From contig CAZWCE010000010.1 of assembly GCA_964632505.1 (NCBI GenBank), forward strand, positions 1 to 64,000: a DNA stretch of 64,000 nt, written 5' to 3'. Of this stretch, positions 27,273 through 36,280 are shown piece after piece. A program made the translations under genes and the position numbers. The notes under the pieces were generated by a model. It worked only from the letters and a program-made list of their open reading frames with translations, was not told where the DNA came from and did not search any database. This DNA is from CAZWCE01 sp964632505 (GTDB taxonomy: Bacteria > Planctomycetota > Planctomycetia > Pirellulales > Thermoguttaceae). Position 1 is the first letter of the stretch; each line of letters begins with the position of its first letter.

Positions 27273-29072
27273 CTAGGGACTCTCTTCCGACGAGGTTTCC
27301 GGACGACCGGAGGAGGAAGGGGGCATGGGCGAAGTGCCCGTCCCACCGTTGCCGGGAAGTGAGGGAGTGACGTCGGCGGCGTCTTCGGAAGACGCATCGG
27401 TGGAGGGAGGTTCTTCTCCGCTTCCCCCCTGGCCGGTCGACTCGGTGGGCCCCTCTGAAGAGCCGGACGGCAAGTCGTGTTCAACCGACACGATGGCGAT
27501 CTCGGTCTGCCCCATCAAATCGAAGATCGGAAAAATCAGATCGGTGAGCGTCACTTCCGACAGCGACGAGGCGGTGATTCTCAATCGTGCCGCGCCGGTA
27601 CCTCCGCGCGCCAGGGTGGCGTCCATGGGAATCCACCGATCGCCGATCGCCATCTCGTTCCACATATGAAAAGCGAAACCGCCTTCGGTCGGGGTTCCGG
27701 CGTAGACCAGTCCCACGACGACCCGAGAAGGGATTCCTCGTGCCCGCCCGAGCGCGGCCAGCAGCAAGGCATGCTCGGTGCAGTCGCCCTCAAGTTTCTC
27801 GGCCACTTCGGTTGCGGAGGAAAAGAGCTGAGAGTAGTTGACCTTCTTGATATTTTCATGGACAAAGCGTTCCAATGCCTGGGCTGTTTCCCACGGCGAA
27901 GCTCCCTCGGGAGCGGCCTTCTCGGCCATGGCCACGACCTCCGGATCATCGGCCTGGATCCAGGGACTCGACCCCAAATCGGCTTCGGTCGGAAGATCCT
28001 GCGAATTTTGGTCGCCGGAATCGGACGCATCGCCCCCCTCCGGCCTCAGAGACCGTACCGTCACGATGGCGGTTCTTTCGCTGACCGGTTCCGTTTCCTG
28101 AGAAGCCGATGCAGGGAATGCCTGGGCCGCGTTCGCCGTTCTCAGCGTCACGCGGTAGGTCGCTCTGCTGGTCGCGTAGGGATTTTCGATCGTACGATTG
28201 GTCGGAATCACCGTGAAACGACCGATGTCGAACGGCACGTCGGTCGTCAACATCGCTTGTTTCCTGGAAGCACGGAACATCTCCATGTTCATGCTCGGCG
28301 TCTGCAGCTTATGGATCGTTCCCGTTCGATCGCACCAGAAAATCATGGGGATCTTCCGATTCTGCACCTCCATGGTCCCGTCGATTCGTAAAAGGGAGAA
28401 TTCCCCGTCTTGAAGCAATGCCGTCGGCTCTTCGTCCCGAGCGGTCAGTTCCAGCTTCACCAAGGAAAGCAGGGCCGGATCGAAGAATTGCAAACTGCGT
28501 TTTTCGTCGGGCTCCATCGGTTGGTTGAGCAAGGAAAGGGTGAGGAGGTTCGGTCCACCGGCATCGTCGGGGAACGGCAGATCGATTTCACGCTCCATGC
28601 CCATCACCTCGGCGGTTCCCTGGAGACGATCCCCGTTCACTTCCGCCCGCGTTTTGACGGAATTTCCCCCAATCGGTTGCGTTCCCTCCAGTCGCACCAG
28701 CTTGCCGTCTCGAGTCTCGACCGAAATGCCTTCGGTCTCCGTTTTCACTCGATCGCCGAAGCGCCGCATCTCCATGACCACTTTGGTGGTAAAACCGATC
28801 CAGTCCTCGTTTCCTTCGAAACCGGGCTCCACCGTCGTCTGCTGATACCCAACGGGACTCCCCTCCAGGTGAACCAAATCCCAGCGCTCGCCTCCTTCTT
28901 TCAGCAAATCGAGATCGGAACCGGAAAGCGAAGCGGTCGACTCCTTCTCCACCACCGGCTTCTTCTCCGGATCCTTCTTCTCGGAATGGCAACCGGAAAT
29001 CCCGGCGCCCACGACGACCAGCACCAGCAGGAAGCCAACTCCTCTATGCCATCCCTTTGTCCTTCTTGTCAT
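27273..29072 (-). CDS. Transglutaminase-like lipoprotein
   Basis: A 599-residue protein starting at ATG 29072, chosen because GAGGAGG lies 5 bases upstream and because an export signal follows. Residues 1-30 are a lipoprotein signal peptide (MTRRTKGWHRG, a hydrophobic stretch, then GAGISGC as lipobox). A beta-rich N-terminal region (about 50-370) has no family I recognise. A transglutaminase-core domain (about 390-500) has the triad Cys in GDCTEHA, His in FHMWNEM and Asp in IPMDATL. The tail (about 535-599) is a Ser/Thr/Gly/Pro-rich low-complexity region. Bacterial relatives often act as proteases or amidases on surface proteins rather than as cross-linkers. The substrate is unknown. Confidence 0.85.
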   Translation of the reverse strand: MTRRTKGWHRGVGFLLVLVVVGAGISGCHSEKKDPEKKPVVEKESTASLSGSDLDLLKEGGERWDLVHLEGSPVGYQQTTVEPGFEGNEDWIGFTTKVVMEMRRFGDRVKTETEGISVETRDGKLVRLEGTQPIGGNSVKTRAEVNGDRLQGTAEVMGMEREIDLPFPDDAGGPNLLTLSLLNQPMEPDEKRSLQFFDPALLSLVKLELTARDEEPTALLQDGEFSLLRIDGTMEVQNRKIPMIFWCDRTGTIHKLQTPSMNMEMFRASRKQAMLTTDVPFDIGRFTVIPTNRTIENPYATSRATYRVTLRTANAAQAFPASASQETEPVSERTAIVTVRSLRPEGGDASDSGDQNSQDLPTEADLGSSPWIQADDPEVVAMAEKAAPEGASPWETAQALERFVHENIKKVNYSQLFSSATEVAEKLEGDCTEHALLLAALGRARGIPSRVVVGLVYAGTPTEGGFAFHMWNEMAIGDRWIPMDATLARGGTGAARLRITASSLSEVTLTDLIFPIFDLMGQTEIAIVSVEHDLPSGSSEGPTESTGQGGSGEEPPSTDASSEDAADVTPSLPGNGGTGTSPMPPSSSGRPETSSEESP

Positions 29073-29653
29073 TATCGCCTCCTCAGGCAAATGAACACCC
29101 CGGTTCCTGCCGACCTGGGGCGAAGCCCCCCACAGGCAGAGAGCCGGTAAATGATGGGTTCTCGAAAGTCGCCTATCGGCGTTTCCATCAACAGGCTGAT
29201 ACGATTGTAATGGCGGGCACCGAAAAAGACAACCGCGACGTTTCCCTCTCGCCGAGGGCTTCGATCCGGCATTTTCCCGAGCGGTGGAGAGGAAAATGAT
29301 TGACTGATCGTCCAGATATGCCGATTGCGCCGCCTTTTTCGAACAAGTAGATTTTCCCTCAAGATATTTTCTGAAACGGAGGCAAACTTTTTCGCACCGA
29401 CAAAGCACGAACCCTGAGGTGACCTACATTTCATTGTAAAGGCAAATGACGTGTATCAAGCCGATAATCGGCGTAGCGGTGACATCCTTTCAGATGTGCT
29501 CCAGGATCCTGAAACCGCATGGTTCGGGCTGCGAGCGCCGGCAGGGAAGCCTTGTCGTTTCGGCCTTCCGCGCGAATGTCTCCTCCGGAGACGGACTCGA
29601 CCGCGCTGAAGGTCCAGACCTTTTCCAAGCCTTCATTGAAAGAGTTGATTTCC
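29073..29653. other. Divergent intergenic region
   Basis: About 580 bases between two divergent genes. Long frames cross it in both directions (extensions of the neighbouring genes and shadows), but none has a binding site or a recognisable product. It should contain both promoters; I could not assign them. Confidence 0.4.
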
Positions 29654-30346
29654 ATGGGCTTTTTGAAACGTTTTTTTCGCAATGTGCTTCGCGACGGATC
29701 CATTCCGGTGGGAACCAGCAGTTTCGACGAAGTTCCCGAGGAGGAGTTGGAAGCACATCTGAATGTGTGTCGATACGGGGATTTTCTCCTACCCGATGCC
29801 ATTCGCCCCTCGTTCGACCTGCAAGTGATGCCGAAACAGGGATTTCGTCACGATCATTATCATGACGAACAGAACGGCGCGTCGGTCCCGGTATTGATGT
29901 CGTCGGTCTCGAAAGAACGTCTATTCGAAACGTTCCTGGACCTGCTCGATCCCCTCGGACCCGTCGTCGATGTCGTTCTGGAAACGAGCCACAATCGCAC
30001 CAGTTCGGGACATACCGACCTCTTTCGCGAACACATCGACATGCCCGTGCTCAAGAGCATTCTTTACGACTTCGAAAAGCTGCTGACCAACGACGGATGC
30101 ACCGGCATCGCGGTGCTGAACCCCGGCATCCCCCAGGAAGTGCAGTTCGATGAGCACAAACTGCTGATCGTCTATGGTGAGGATCTCTCCGACTACGAAG
30201 AAATCTTCCGCCATCAGGACATCATCAACGATGAACACATGAGGTTTTTGACCGAAGCGGAGCATGTCCACTCCTCGAGCGATAACTACGCCGAGGAATT
30301 CGAGAACCTCAAAACGGAACTCGGCATGGATGGCGATTATCTGTAA
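29654..30346 (+). CDS. Conserved-looking hypothetical protein, unrecognised
   Basis: A 230-residue acidic, soluble protein starting at ATG 29654 (MGFLKRFFRN), chosen because the upstream extension to 29519 reads like non-coding sequence. I do not recognise a family. It has a basic amphipathic N-terminus, then a mixed alpha/beta body with notable stretches such as HDHYHDEQNGASVPVLMSS, DVVLETSHNRTSSGHTD and the Asp/Glu-rich end. There is no signal peptide or membrane segment. It is monocistronic, with an intrinsic terminator 32 bases after the stop. Codon use and composition match its neighbours, and the frame is clearly the coding one. Confidence 0.7.
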   Translation: MGFLKRFFRNVLRDGSIPVGTSSFDEVPEEELEAHLNVCRYGDFLLPDAIRPSFDLQVMPKQGFRHDHYHDEQNGASVPVLMSSVSKERLFETFLDLLDPLGPVVDVVLETSHNRTSSGHTDLFREHIDMPVLKSILYDFEKLLTNDGCTGIAVLNPGIPQEVQFDEHKLLIVYGEDLSDYEEIFRHQDIINDEHMRFLTEAEHVHSSSDNYAEEFENLKTELGMDGDYL

Positions 30347-30377
30347 GCATTTCCCATCGCGACGCTCCTCCTTCCAA

Positions 30378-30402
30378 GGCAGTTCATCGAACTGCCTTTT
30401 TT
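30378..30402 (+). terminator. Intrinsic terminator
   Basis: GGCAGTTC, loop ATC, GAACTGCC, then TTTTTT. The 8-bp stem is perfect (10 bp with the flanking AA/TT), followed by six T on the plus strand. It ends the transcript of the gene at 29654-30346. Confidence 0.92.
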
Positions 30403-30448
30403 GCTGCGCACGACTGAAAGAGGTCGCCTCGAACGGTTCGCAAAGGTA

Positions 30449-31816
30449 TTAGAAAGGACTCCGCCAAGAAGTGGATGAGCCGGAAGAGGTAGGCGTAGTA
30501 TCCCGAGTCGGTGCGACGGCCGTCCTGCCGGGATCGACGGCTGCGGGAGGGGATGTCACCGGAGAAACCCTCGTAGGATTCGCTCCTATCGGATAGTTGC
30601 CCGAAGAGACGTTCCCCAAATTTCCTCGGCTTTCGATGAAAATCAATACATTTTTACGCGATTGCGTCAATGGCGAGGCGAGCTTCTCGAAAAAGTTCTC
30701 CTGATCTTGTCTCATTTTCGGCATGGGGATCATCCCCAAATCGAGCAGAAAAACATGATCGCGCGGCCAGCGGACGATCTCTTCAAATCGAAAACCGGCC
30801 ACCTGGGGAACCTGGACCTCCAGTCGCTGATTCGGCGAAGCCTGGGTCGGCATGTCGATCACGAATGTGAGCATCTTTTCGACCAACGTGATCTCGATGT
30901 CCAGATTCGCCTCGATCCACTGCCCATCGAGCGACAACAGGGGCACGAACTCCAGGTAGTAGCCTTCATCGAGTGTCGCGGAATCGGTCACGTAGCCCGG
31001 CCAGACTTCCGGTCGAGGCTGTACATCGCGAACGTAAGTCCTGGGACGGCGGGAAGAGACGATCGTGGGTTGACCATTGGTGACGACCAACCCCTGGGAA
31101 CTGTACTGCTGGTAATCGCTCCGCCTGGCAAGATCGTTGGAAAGCCGCGCGAAATCCTCGCGGGTGAGCATCCAGGCCTGCCCGCCGGACGACTGCATCG
31201 GAAGCGGGTGAAGATAAGCGTGGGCCTTTCCGCGCCAAGTCGGGCTATCGAGCGTCACGATGCTCAGGGCCATCGCTTCGGTCTGGGCTTCGCTGCGGAC
31301 AAATCGATCGACGATGTCGGCAACCATTTTCTGCATTGCGGGAGTATGGTAGACCCGGAGCGATTCCGAGGAAGCGCTGAAAAGCCCAAGTGGGTCGGTA
31401 TGCCAAACCTCGTGCCCGGTCACCTTCAAAATCCAGTCGACCATCGCTTGCTCGGGACGGTTGGTCGTGGTGACCCGCAAAGTATAAGGGCGAATATCGT
31501 ACTCCCGCCAAATCTGGCCGTGTTCGTTCGGGAGTTTGCCGCTTCCGGTGGTGACCGTGGCGATCCGTTTTCCGAGGATGGGGTCGGCAGTGCCGCCGGG
31601 CCGTACCGAGTCCGTCGCGCCGGCCGCATCGGCGGAACGAGAATAGGATTCATTGCTCTCGGCAAGCGAGCCCTCCGACACGGGCTGCCACTGCCCTGTG
31701 CCGGCGGGATTCTGCTGTGTCTGCGCCTGGATCGAACAAGAAAGCAAGAACAAGCACGCCCCGAGGACGCCACATGCCGGAAGTCCGCGACGACAAAAAC
31801 GTATCCGGAATTTCAT
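30449..31816 (-). CDS. Secreted protein with secretin-like features
   Basis: A 455-residue exported protein: the first about 32 residues form a signal peptide (MKFRIRFCRRG, hydrophobic core, SCSIQAQ). After a low-complexity region, residues about 115-210 (from VTTTNRPEQAMVDWILKVTG to the segment TPAMQKMVADIVDRF) look like the N-domain fold of type II secretins, where short helices pack on a sheet. Residues about 290-410 hold beta-rich segments ending with NVLIFIESRG, loosely like the start of a secretin barrel. A full secretin core is not evident. The C-terminal about 50 residues are Pro/Thr/Ser-rich. AAGGAAAGAG precedes ATG 31816. Its role is unknown; an envelope or secretion accessory is a guess. 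Confidence 0.6.
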   Translation of the reverse strand: MKFRIRFCRRGLPACGVLGACLFLLSCSIQAQTQQNPAGTGQWQPVSEGSLAESNESYSRSADAAGATDSVRPGGTADPILGKRIATVTTGSGKLPNEHGQIWREYDIRPYTLRVTTTNRPEQAMVDWILKVTGHEVWHTDPLGLFSASSESLRVYHTPAMQKMVADIVDRFVRSEAQTEAMALSIVTLDSPTWRGKAHAYLHPLPMQSSGGQAWMLTREDFARLSNDLARRSDYQQYSSQGLVVTNGQPTIVSSRRPRTYVRDVQPRPEVWPGYVTDSATLDEGYYLEFVPLLSLDGQWIEANLDIEITLVEKMLTFVIDMPTQASPNQRLEVQVPQVAGFRFEEIVRWPRDHVFLLDLGMIPMPKMRQDQENFFEKLASPLTQSRKNVLIFIESRGNLGNVSSGNYPIGANPTRVSPVTSPPAAVDPGRTAVAPTRDTTPTSSGSSTSWRSPF

Positions 31817-32149
31817 GATGACTCTTTCCTTATTGAGCGTCGCATCGATAGTGAACCCCGGGCGAAGAGCGAGAGCCCGGCCCTACGGGCGTCACTGCAT
31901 GAACCGAGGGACCACGATTGATGCGAACATGAATAATGCTGATCGCCGAGAGATTCGCCTGGGAAACGGATCGGCGAAGGCCGTTTTCCGTGAGTCCGCC
32001 GATCGAGGAAGTATCGAGAGTATAAGAGAAAAGGGGAAATCGTCACAAGAGCGATTCCGCAAGAACGAAAACGGCGCCATCGCGTTTTGCGGTCGTCGCA
32101 AATCGCACAAGATGAGGAAAAGAAGAGGTCGGGGGATCCGGCCGAGGGA
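31817..32149. other. Intergenic region, nothing supported
   Basis: About 330 bases between the secreted-protein gene and fabF, both on the minus strand. Short frames on both strands have no recognisable product. A weak imperfect hairpin with a pyrimidine run (about 32115-32145) could end the fabF transcript, but I would not call it a terminator. Confidence 0.4.
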
Positions 32150-33397
32150 TCATGGACCGTTGAATCGCTTGACGATCATGCAGGCGTTATGTCCTCCGAA
32201 GCCGAAGCTGTTGGAGAGAGCATAATCGACCTTCGCTTCCCGCGCGTGCAGCGGCGTGTAATTGAGATCGCATTGCGGGTCGGGATTTTCGAGATTGATC
32301 GTCGGGGGGATGATGCCGTGGCGCATCGCTTCGACGGAAAAGATGAGTTCCACCCCGCCGCTCCCACCGAGGAGATGGCCGATGTGACTTTTCGTGCTGG
32401 AAATAGGAGGGATGGATTCCGGCGTATTCTGATAGACTTTCTTGATGGCGACCGTTTCGGCGACATCTCCCAGTGTCGTGCTGGTGCCGTGAGCGTTGAT
32501 ATAGCCGAGCTGATCGGGAGTGATTTCGGCGTCTTCCAGGGCGTACTGCATCGCCTTGGAGGCTCCGACCCCATCGGCATCGGGCTGGGTGATGTGCGTC
32601 GCATCGGCGGTGACGCCGATTCCGACGACCTCGGCAAGGATTTCCGCCCCGCGTTGCTTGGCGTGCTGCAACTCCTCGAAGACCAGAATACCGCATCCTT
32701 CACCAAGGACGAAACCATCTCGGTCTAGGTCGAATGGTCGACTGGCCCGCTGAGGCTCGTCGTTGCGTTCCGAGAGAGCCCGCATCGCGCAAAAGCCGGC
32801 CAATCCCAACTTGGTGACGGCCGCCTCCGTCCCGCCGGTGATGACGATATCGGACTCGTTCTGCCGGATCATTTTCAAGGCGTCGGCCATCGCGTTGGAG
32901 GAGCTTGCACAGGCGGTCGCCACGCCGTAGGCAGGACCGAAGATGCCGAAATGGATCGACACATGCCCACTGGCGGCGTTGAGCATCATTTTGGGGATCG
33001 TGAAGGCGGAAACTTTGGCGGGGCCTTTTTCCATCAATCGATCGTATTGGGCTTCGATCTCGCCGAGTCCGCCACACCCGGAACCGATGACCGCCGCACA
33101 ACGTTCCGGATTCTCCTTTTCGAAGTCGAGTCCCGAATGCTTCACCGCATCGATCGCCGCACAGAGGGCAAATTGGGCGAAGCGCTCGATCCGCTTCGTT
33201 TCCCGATGCGGAATGTACTCCTGGGGCGTGAAATCACGACATTCGCCGCTGATTTGCGAACGAAAGATCTTGTGTTTCTCGTTGGTCACCGCCCGAATTC
33301 CGGACTGCCCCTGACAGAGCCCGTTCCAGACCTCCTGCAACTGATGTCCCAACGGAGTGACAAGCCCCATGCCCGTGATGACGACTCGACGTTTCAT
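32150..33397 (-). CDS. fabF: Beta-ketoacyl-ACP synthase II
   Basis: This 415-residue thiolase-fold enzyme condenses malonyl-ACP with acyl-ACP in fatty acid elongation. The start ATG 33397 gives MKRRVVITGMGLVTPLG, the standard FabF N-terminus; the in-frame TTG at 33406 is less likely. The catalytic Cys lies in ATACASSS, and the two catalytic His in NAHGTSTTLGD and KSHIGHLLGG. Length fits the family (about 412). It is the last gene of the rpmF-fabD-fabG-acpP-fabF cluster, but 365 bases and a terminator separate it from acpP, so it probably has its own promoter. Confidence 0.96.
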   Translation of the reverse strand: MKRRVVITGMGLVTPLGHQLQEVWNGLCQGQSGIRAVTNEKHKIFRSQISGECRDFTPQEYIPHRETKRIERFAQFALCAAIDAVKHSGLDFEKENPERCAAVIGSGCGGLGEIEAQYDRLMEKGPAKVSAFTIPKMMLNAASGHVSIHFGIFGPAYGVATACASSSNAMADALKMIRQNESDIVITGGTEAAVTKLGLAGFCAMRALSERNDEPQRASRPFDLDRDGFVLGEGCGILVFEELQHAKQRGAEILAEVVGIGVTADATHITQPDADGVGASKAMQYALEDAEITPDQLGYINAHGTSTTLGDVAETVAIKKVYQNTPESIPPISSTKSHIGHLLGGSGGVELIFSVEAMRHGIIPPTINLENPDPQCDLNYTPLHAREAKVDYALSNSFGFGGHNACMIVKRFNGP

Positions 33398-33762
33398 AGA
33401 AATCAATTTTTACCAATGATAGGTGAGAAGAAAACCTTCCGAAGCACTCGCCCCACTGCCGAACCGGAGTGGGAAACGTCGTCTTGCCTGCAAACCGCAC
33501 GGCCCTTCGCCCCTCAAGGACCCTCCAAGGAAACGGAACACCAGAGCCCCGAAAGAATATGAATCCTTCGTTCTCCATCTCCGCGGGCGACAGCCCTTCA
33601 TGCAAGATCGACAAGCGAGTCTCCAGGAAGTATCAAAAAAAAGGGGCGTTTGGCAACACCCCCGTTCCCTTGAACACCGGCTTCTCGCTGAACCACGTCC
33701 GGCGGTTTGCCTGAAACATCGAAGAGCTATTTCCTCGATTGTCCCGGAGAAACCGCGAGAGA
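33398..33762 (-). other. acpP-fabF intergenic region
   Basis: This gap contains the acpP terminator (33635-33664). The rest should include a fabF promoter that I could not identify with confidence. A minus frame starting near 33614 runs into fabF in another frame; it has no recognisable product and I treat it as chance. Confidence 0.4.
33635..33664 (-). terminator. Intrinsic terminator after acpP
   Basis: On the minus strand GGGGGTGTT, loop, AAACGCCCC, then eight T. The stem pairs over about 8 bp with one bulged G. It lies 98 bases past the acpP stop and 238 bases before fabF, so it should separate the two transcripts. Confidence 0.65.
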
Positions 33763-34014
33763 TCACGAATCGCCTTCGGAATCGATCTCTTCTTTGATAT
33801 GATCGATCACCTGTCCTATAGTGGTGATGTTTTCCGCAGCTTCCTCCGGAATATTAATTTCGAACTCGTCCTCGAATTCCATGACCAGCTCGACAATATC
33901 GAGGGAATCGGCGCCGAGATCATTGGCGATATCCGTCTCCCGCGTAATTTGGTCTTTGCTGACTCCGAGCTGTTCCGCAACAATATCAATAACACGTTCT
34001 TCTACCGCGGCCAC
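33763..34014 (-). CDS. acpP: Acyl carrier protein
   Basis: An 83-residue acidic protein that carries growing acyl chains on a 4'-phosphopantetheine arm attached to the Ser of GADSLDIVELVM. The start is GTG 34014 (VAAVEERVIDIV): AGGAGG sits 9 bases upstream, and the longer frame to 34233 reads through non-coding sequence. Length is typical (about 78-84). A promoter lies at 34248-34276 and a terminator at 33635-33664, so it can be made as a monocistronic, abundant mRNA apart from fabG and fabF. Confidence 0.96.
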   Translation of the reverse strand: MAAVEERVIDIVAEQLGVSKDQITRETDIANDLGADSLDIVELVMEFEDEFEINIPEEAAENITTIGQVIDHIKEEIDSEGDS

Positions 34015-34247
34015 CTCTGAGGTCCTCCTGTTATAAGAAAAAAAAACTGATCCATCTCTGGCTAACCGGATTCCGACACATGGAATCCACGATAAATGCG
34101 ATTTCAGGCGTAGCAACCGCTTTGCTTCCAACGACTTTTGTGATTCTCCCCTCCTGTCGATTCTCGGAAAGAAAATCGAAGGGGACCGCGGTCGCATGGC
34201 TGCCTTGAAAACAGGAGAAAACGCCAAGGACATTTTCTCATTTTTCC

Positions 34248-34276
34248 TGTATAGCGTATCTTTGCTTCCGTGTCTA
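34248..34276 (-). promoter_or_regulatory. Sigma-70-type promoter for acpP
   Basis: On the minus strand TAGACA (34271-34276), 17 bases, TATACA (34248-34253). It starts just 7 bases after the fabG stop and gives a leader of about 225 bases to acpP. Confidence 0.6.
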
Positions 34277-34282
34277 TACCAT

Positions 34283-35053
34283 TCACACAGTCAAACCGCC
34301 GTCGATGGTCAAAATTTGACCGGTGATGAAACCGGCCGCTCCGCTGGCTAAATACAGCACTGCTTGGGCGATGTCTTCTGGTTCACCCAGTCGCTTCAAC
34401 GGGGTCGCCTCCCGGATGCCTGCGATCACCTTTTCCGACAAGGCGTCGGTCATCTCCGTCTGGATAAAACCGGGAGCGATCGCATTGACGGTGATGTTCC
34501 GGGAAGCCAGCTCTTTGGCCATGGTCCGCGTCATGCCGATCAACCCGGCCTTCGACGCCGAGTAATTCACCTGTCCGGGGTTGCCCATCAATCCCGAAAC
34601 ACTCGATATATTGAGGATACGTCCCTTTCGGGCCTTGCTCATGGGCCGGGTCACGGCCCGGGAAAACAGGAAGGGGCCGGTGAGGTTGATATCGAGAACG
34701 GTCTGCCATTCGGCGTCTTTCATGCGCATCATGAGGTTGTCGCGCGTCACACCGGCGTTATTGACCAGAATATCGATCCGGCCGCCGAACTCCTCGAGCA
34801 CCTGATCGACCACCTCCTGCACGCGATCGGCTTGACGGACATCGCAAGGAAACGGCTTGCAGTCGACCCCGTGCTTTTCCGAGAGCGACTCGGCCACCTC
34901 CGCGAGGCGATCGGGGTTGGTCGCCACGCACGCCAGTTTTGCGCCCGACGCCGCCAGCGCCTCGGCGATGCTGCGCCCGATGCCGCGTGTCGCTCCGGTG
35001 ACGACGGCAACTTGGGAAGAAAGATCGACTTGAAGAAAACCGGCCTGGTCCAT
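34283..35053 (-). CDS. fabG: 3-oxoacyl-ACP reductase
   Basis: A 256-residue short-chain dehydrogenase that reduces 3-oxoacyl-ACP with NADPH. It has the Rossmann motif TGATRGIGRSIAEAL, NNAGVTRDNLMMRM, the catalytic Ser in ISSVSGLMGNPGQ, and Tyr/Lys in VNYSASKAG. The end VTGQ-like segment ITGQILTIDGGL is typical of FabG. The start ATG 35053 (MDQAGFLQVDL) adds a few residues over the family norm; a GTG at 35071 is an alternative. It follows fabD by 41 bases and is probably in the same transcript as rpmF and fabD. Confidence 0.96.
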   Translation of the reverse strand: MDQAGFLQVDLSSQVAVVTGATRGIGRSIAEALAASGAKLACVATNPDRLAEVAESLSEKHGVDCKPFPCDVRQADRVQEVVDQVLEEFGGRIDILVNNAGVTRDNLMMRMKDAEWQTVLDINLTGPFLFSRAVTRPMSKARKGRILNISSVSGLMGNPGQVNYSASKAGLIGMTRTMAKELASRNITVNAIAPGFIQTEMTDALSEKVIAGIREATPLKRLGEPEDIAQAVLYLASGAAGFITGQILTIDGGLTV

Positions 35054-35094
35054 GCTCCCTATGTCCCTCACGTTCCACTAGGTTCAACAGAAAC

Positions 35095-36003
35095 TTAAAC
35101 TTCCACGTTCTGGCAGGGAATTTTTCGCTCGATCCTGCGCAGCAACCCTCGAAGCACACGGCCGGGACCGATCTCGTAGAACTGGTCGAAACCGCGATCG
35201 AGCAGGTAACGCATCGAAGCTTCCCACTGCACCGGCTGGAGGATCTGCCGGATCAGGATCTCCCGAATCTCCGCCGGATCGTCATGCGGCAAAGCGTCGA
35301 CATTGGAGATCACCGGAATCTTCGGCGGTTGCAGTGCGATGGTCTCGAGCACGGCAGCCAGTTTCTCATCAGCCGGGCACATCAGCGGGGTGTGAAACGC
35401 CCCCGCGACCGCCAGAGGAACGACCTTCATCGCCCCCGCCTTTTCCGCCATTTCCGCCACGCGCTCACAGGCGTCGTTGGAACCGGAGACGACGATATTG
35501 CCCGGGCAAAGCAGGTTGGCCACCCGCAATTCGCCGTCTTCTTGAGCCTGTTGGCAGAGGCTTTCGATCTCGACCCGTTCCAACCCGAGAATACTCACCA
35601 TGCCGCTGGGAGTGGCGTCGGCCGCCTCCTGCATGGCCAGGCCACGCTGCTGGACAAGCTTGAGGCCGTCCTCGAATTCCAAGACGCCGGCGAAGACCAG
35701 AGCGGTGTACTCGCCGAGACTCAATCCGGCAGTCGCTTCGCACGAGAGCACCGCCTCGGGGGACTGTTTCCGGAGGATCTCCAGTGCGGCCAGGCTGGTC
35801 ACGAAGATGGCAGGCTGGCTGTAAGTGGTGGTATCGAGCTCCTCGGCGGGTCCCTGAAAGCAGAGCTTGGCTAAATCATAACCGAGAACATCGTTCGCGC
35901 GGTCAAAGAACTTTTTCGCCTCGGGGTGCTCCTCCACGAGCTTCAACCCCATCCCGACAAACTGCGCGCCTTGACCTGGAAACAAAAAGGCAATCTTACC
36001 CAA
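35095..36003 (-). CDS. fabD: Malonyl-CoA:ACP transacylase
   Basis: A 302-residue enzyme that loads malonyl groups onto ACP. The N-terminus KIAFLFPGQGAQFVGMG is the family signature, the nucleophile Ser is in AGLSLGEYTAL, and the second catalytic residue, a His, is in AGAFHTPLM. Length fits the family (about 310). It lies 94 bases after rpmF and 41 before fabG on the same strand. fabH and plsX, which often sit between rpmF and fabD, are missing here. Confidence 0.96.
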   Translation of the reverse strand: MGKIAFLFPGQGAQFVGMGLKLVEEHPEAKKFFDRANDVLGYDLAKLCFQGPAEELDTTTYSQPAIFVTSLAALEILRKQSPEAVLSCEATAGLSLGEYTALVFAGVLEFEDGLKLVQQRGLAMQEAADATPSGMVSILGLERVEIESLCQQAQEDGELRVANLLCPGNIVVSGSNDACERVAEMAEKAGAMKVVPLAVAGAFHTPLMCPADEKLAAVLETIALQPPKIPVISNVDALPHDDPAEIREILIRQILQPVQWEASMRYLLDRGFDQFYEIGPGRVLRGLLRRIERKIPCQNVEV

Positions 36004-36097
36004 AGCTGTCCCTCACCTTCTCGTCGGTCTCACTTGATGCTTCCCTGTTTGACTCCATCCTTCGCCACAGGGAGCGTTCCTTCCGGAAAGCGCCTGC

Positions 36098-36280
36098 CTA
36101 CCCTTCCTCGGTCTGAACGACCTGGCGCCCCATGTAATGTCCGCAATTCGGGCAAATCACATGCGTCGGCACGGTGGTGCTGCATTCCGGACAACTGGTG
36201 AGCTGGACCCGTTTCTTGCGATCATGCGAACGACGTTTGCCGGTTCGCGAATTACTGTGCTTTCTTTTCGGTACTGCCAT
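36098..36280 (-). CDS. rpmF: 50S ribosomal protein L32
   Basis: A 60-residue basic protein with the L32 start MAVPKRKHSNSRTGKRRSHD and two CxxC zinc-binding pairs (CPEC and CPNC). ATG 36280 is used because GGAG lies 7 bases upstream; the ATG at 36292 would overlap that site. It is the first gene of the fatty acid cluster, a common arrangement that links ribosome and membrane synthesis. A good promoter lies about 230 bases upstream. Confidence 0.96.
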   Translation of the reverse strand: MAVPKRKHSNSRTGKRRSHDRKKRVQLTSCPECSTTVPTHVICPNCGHYMGRQVVQTEEG

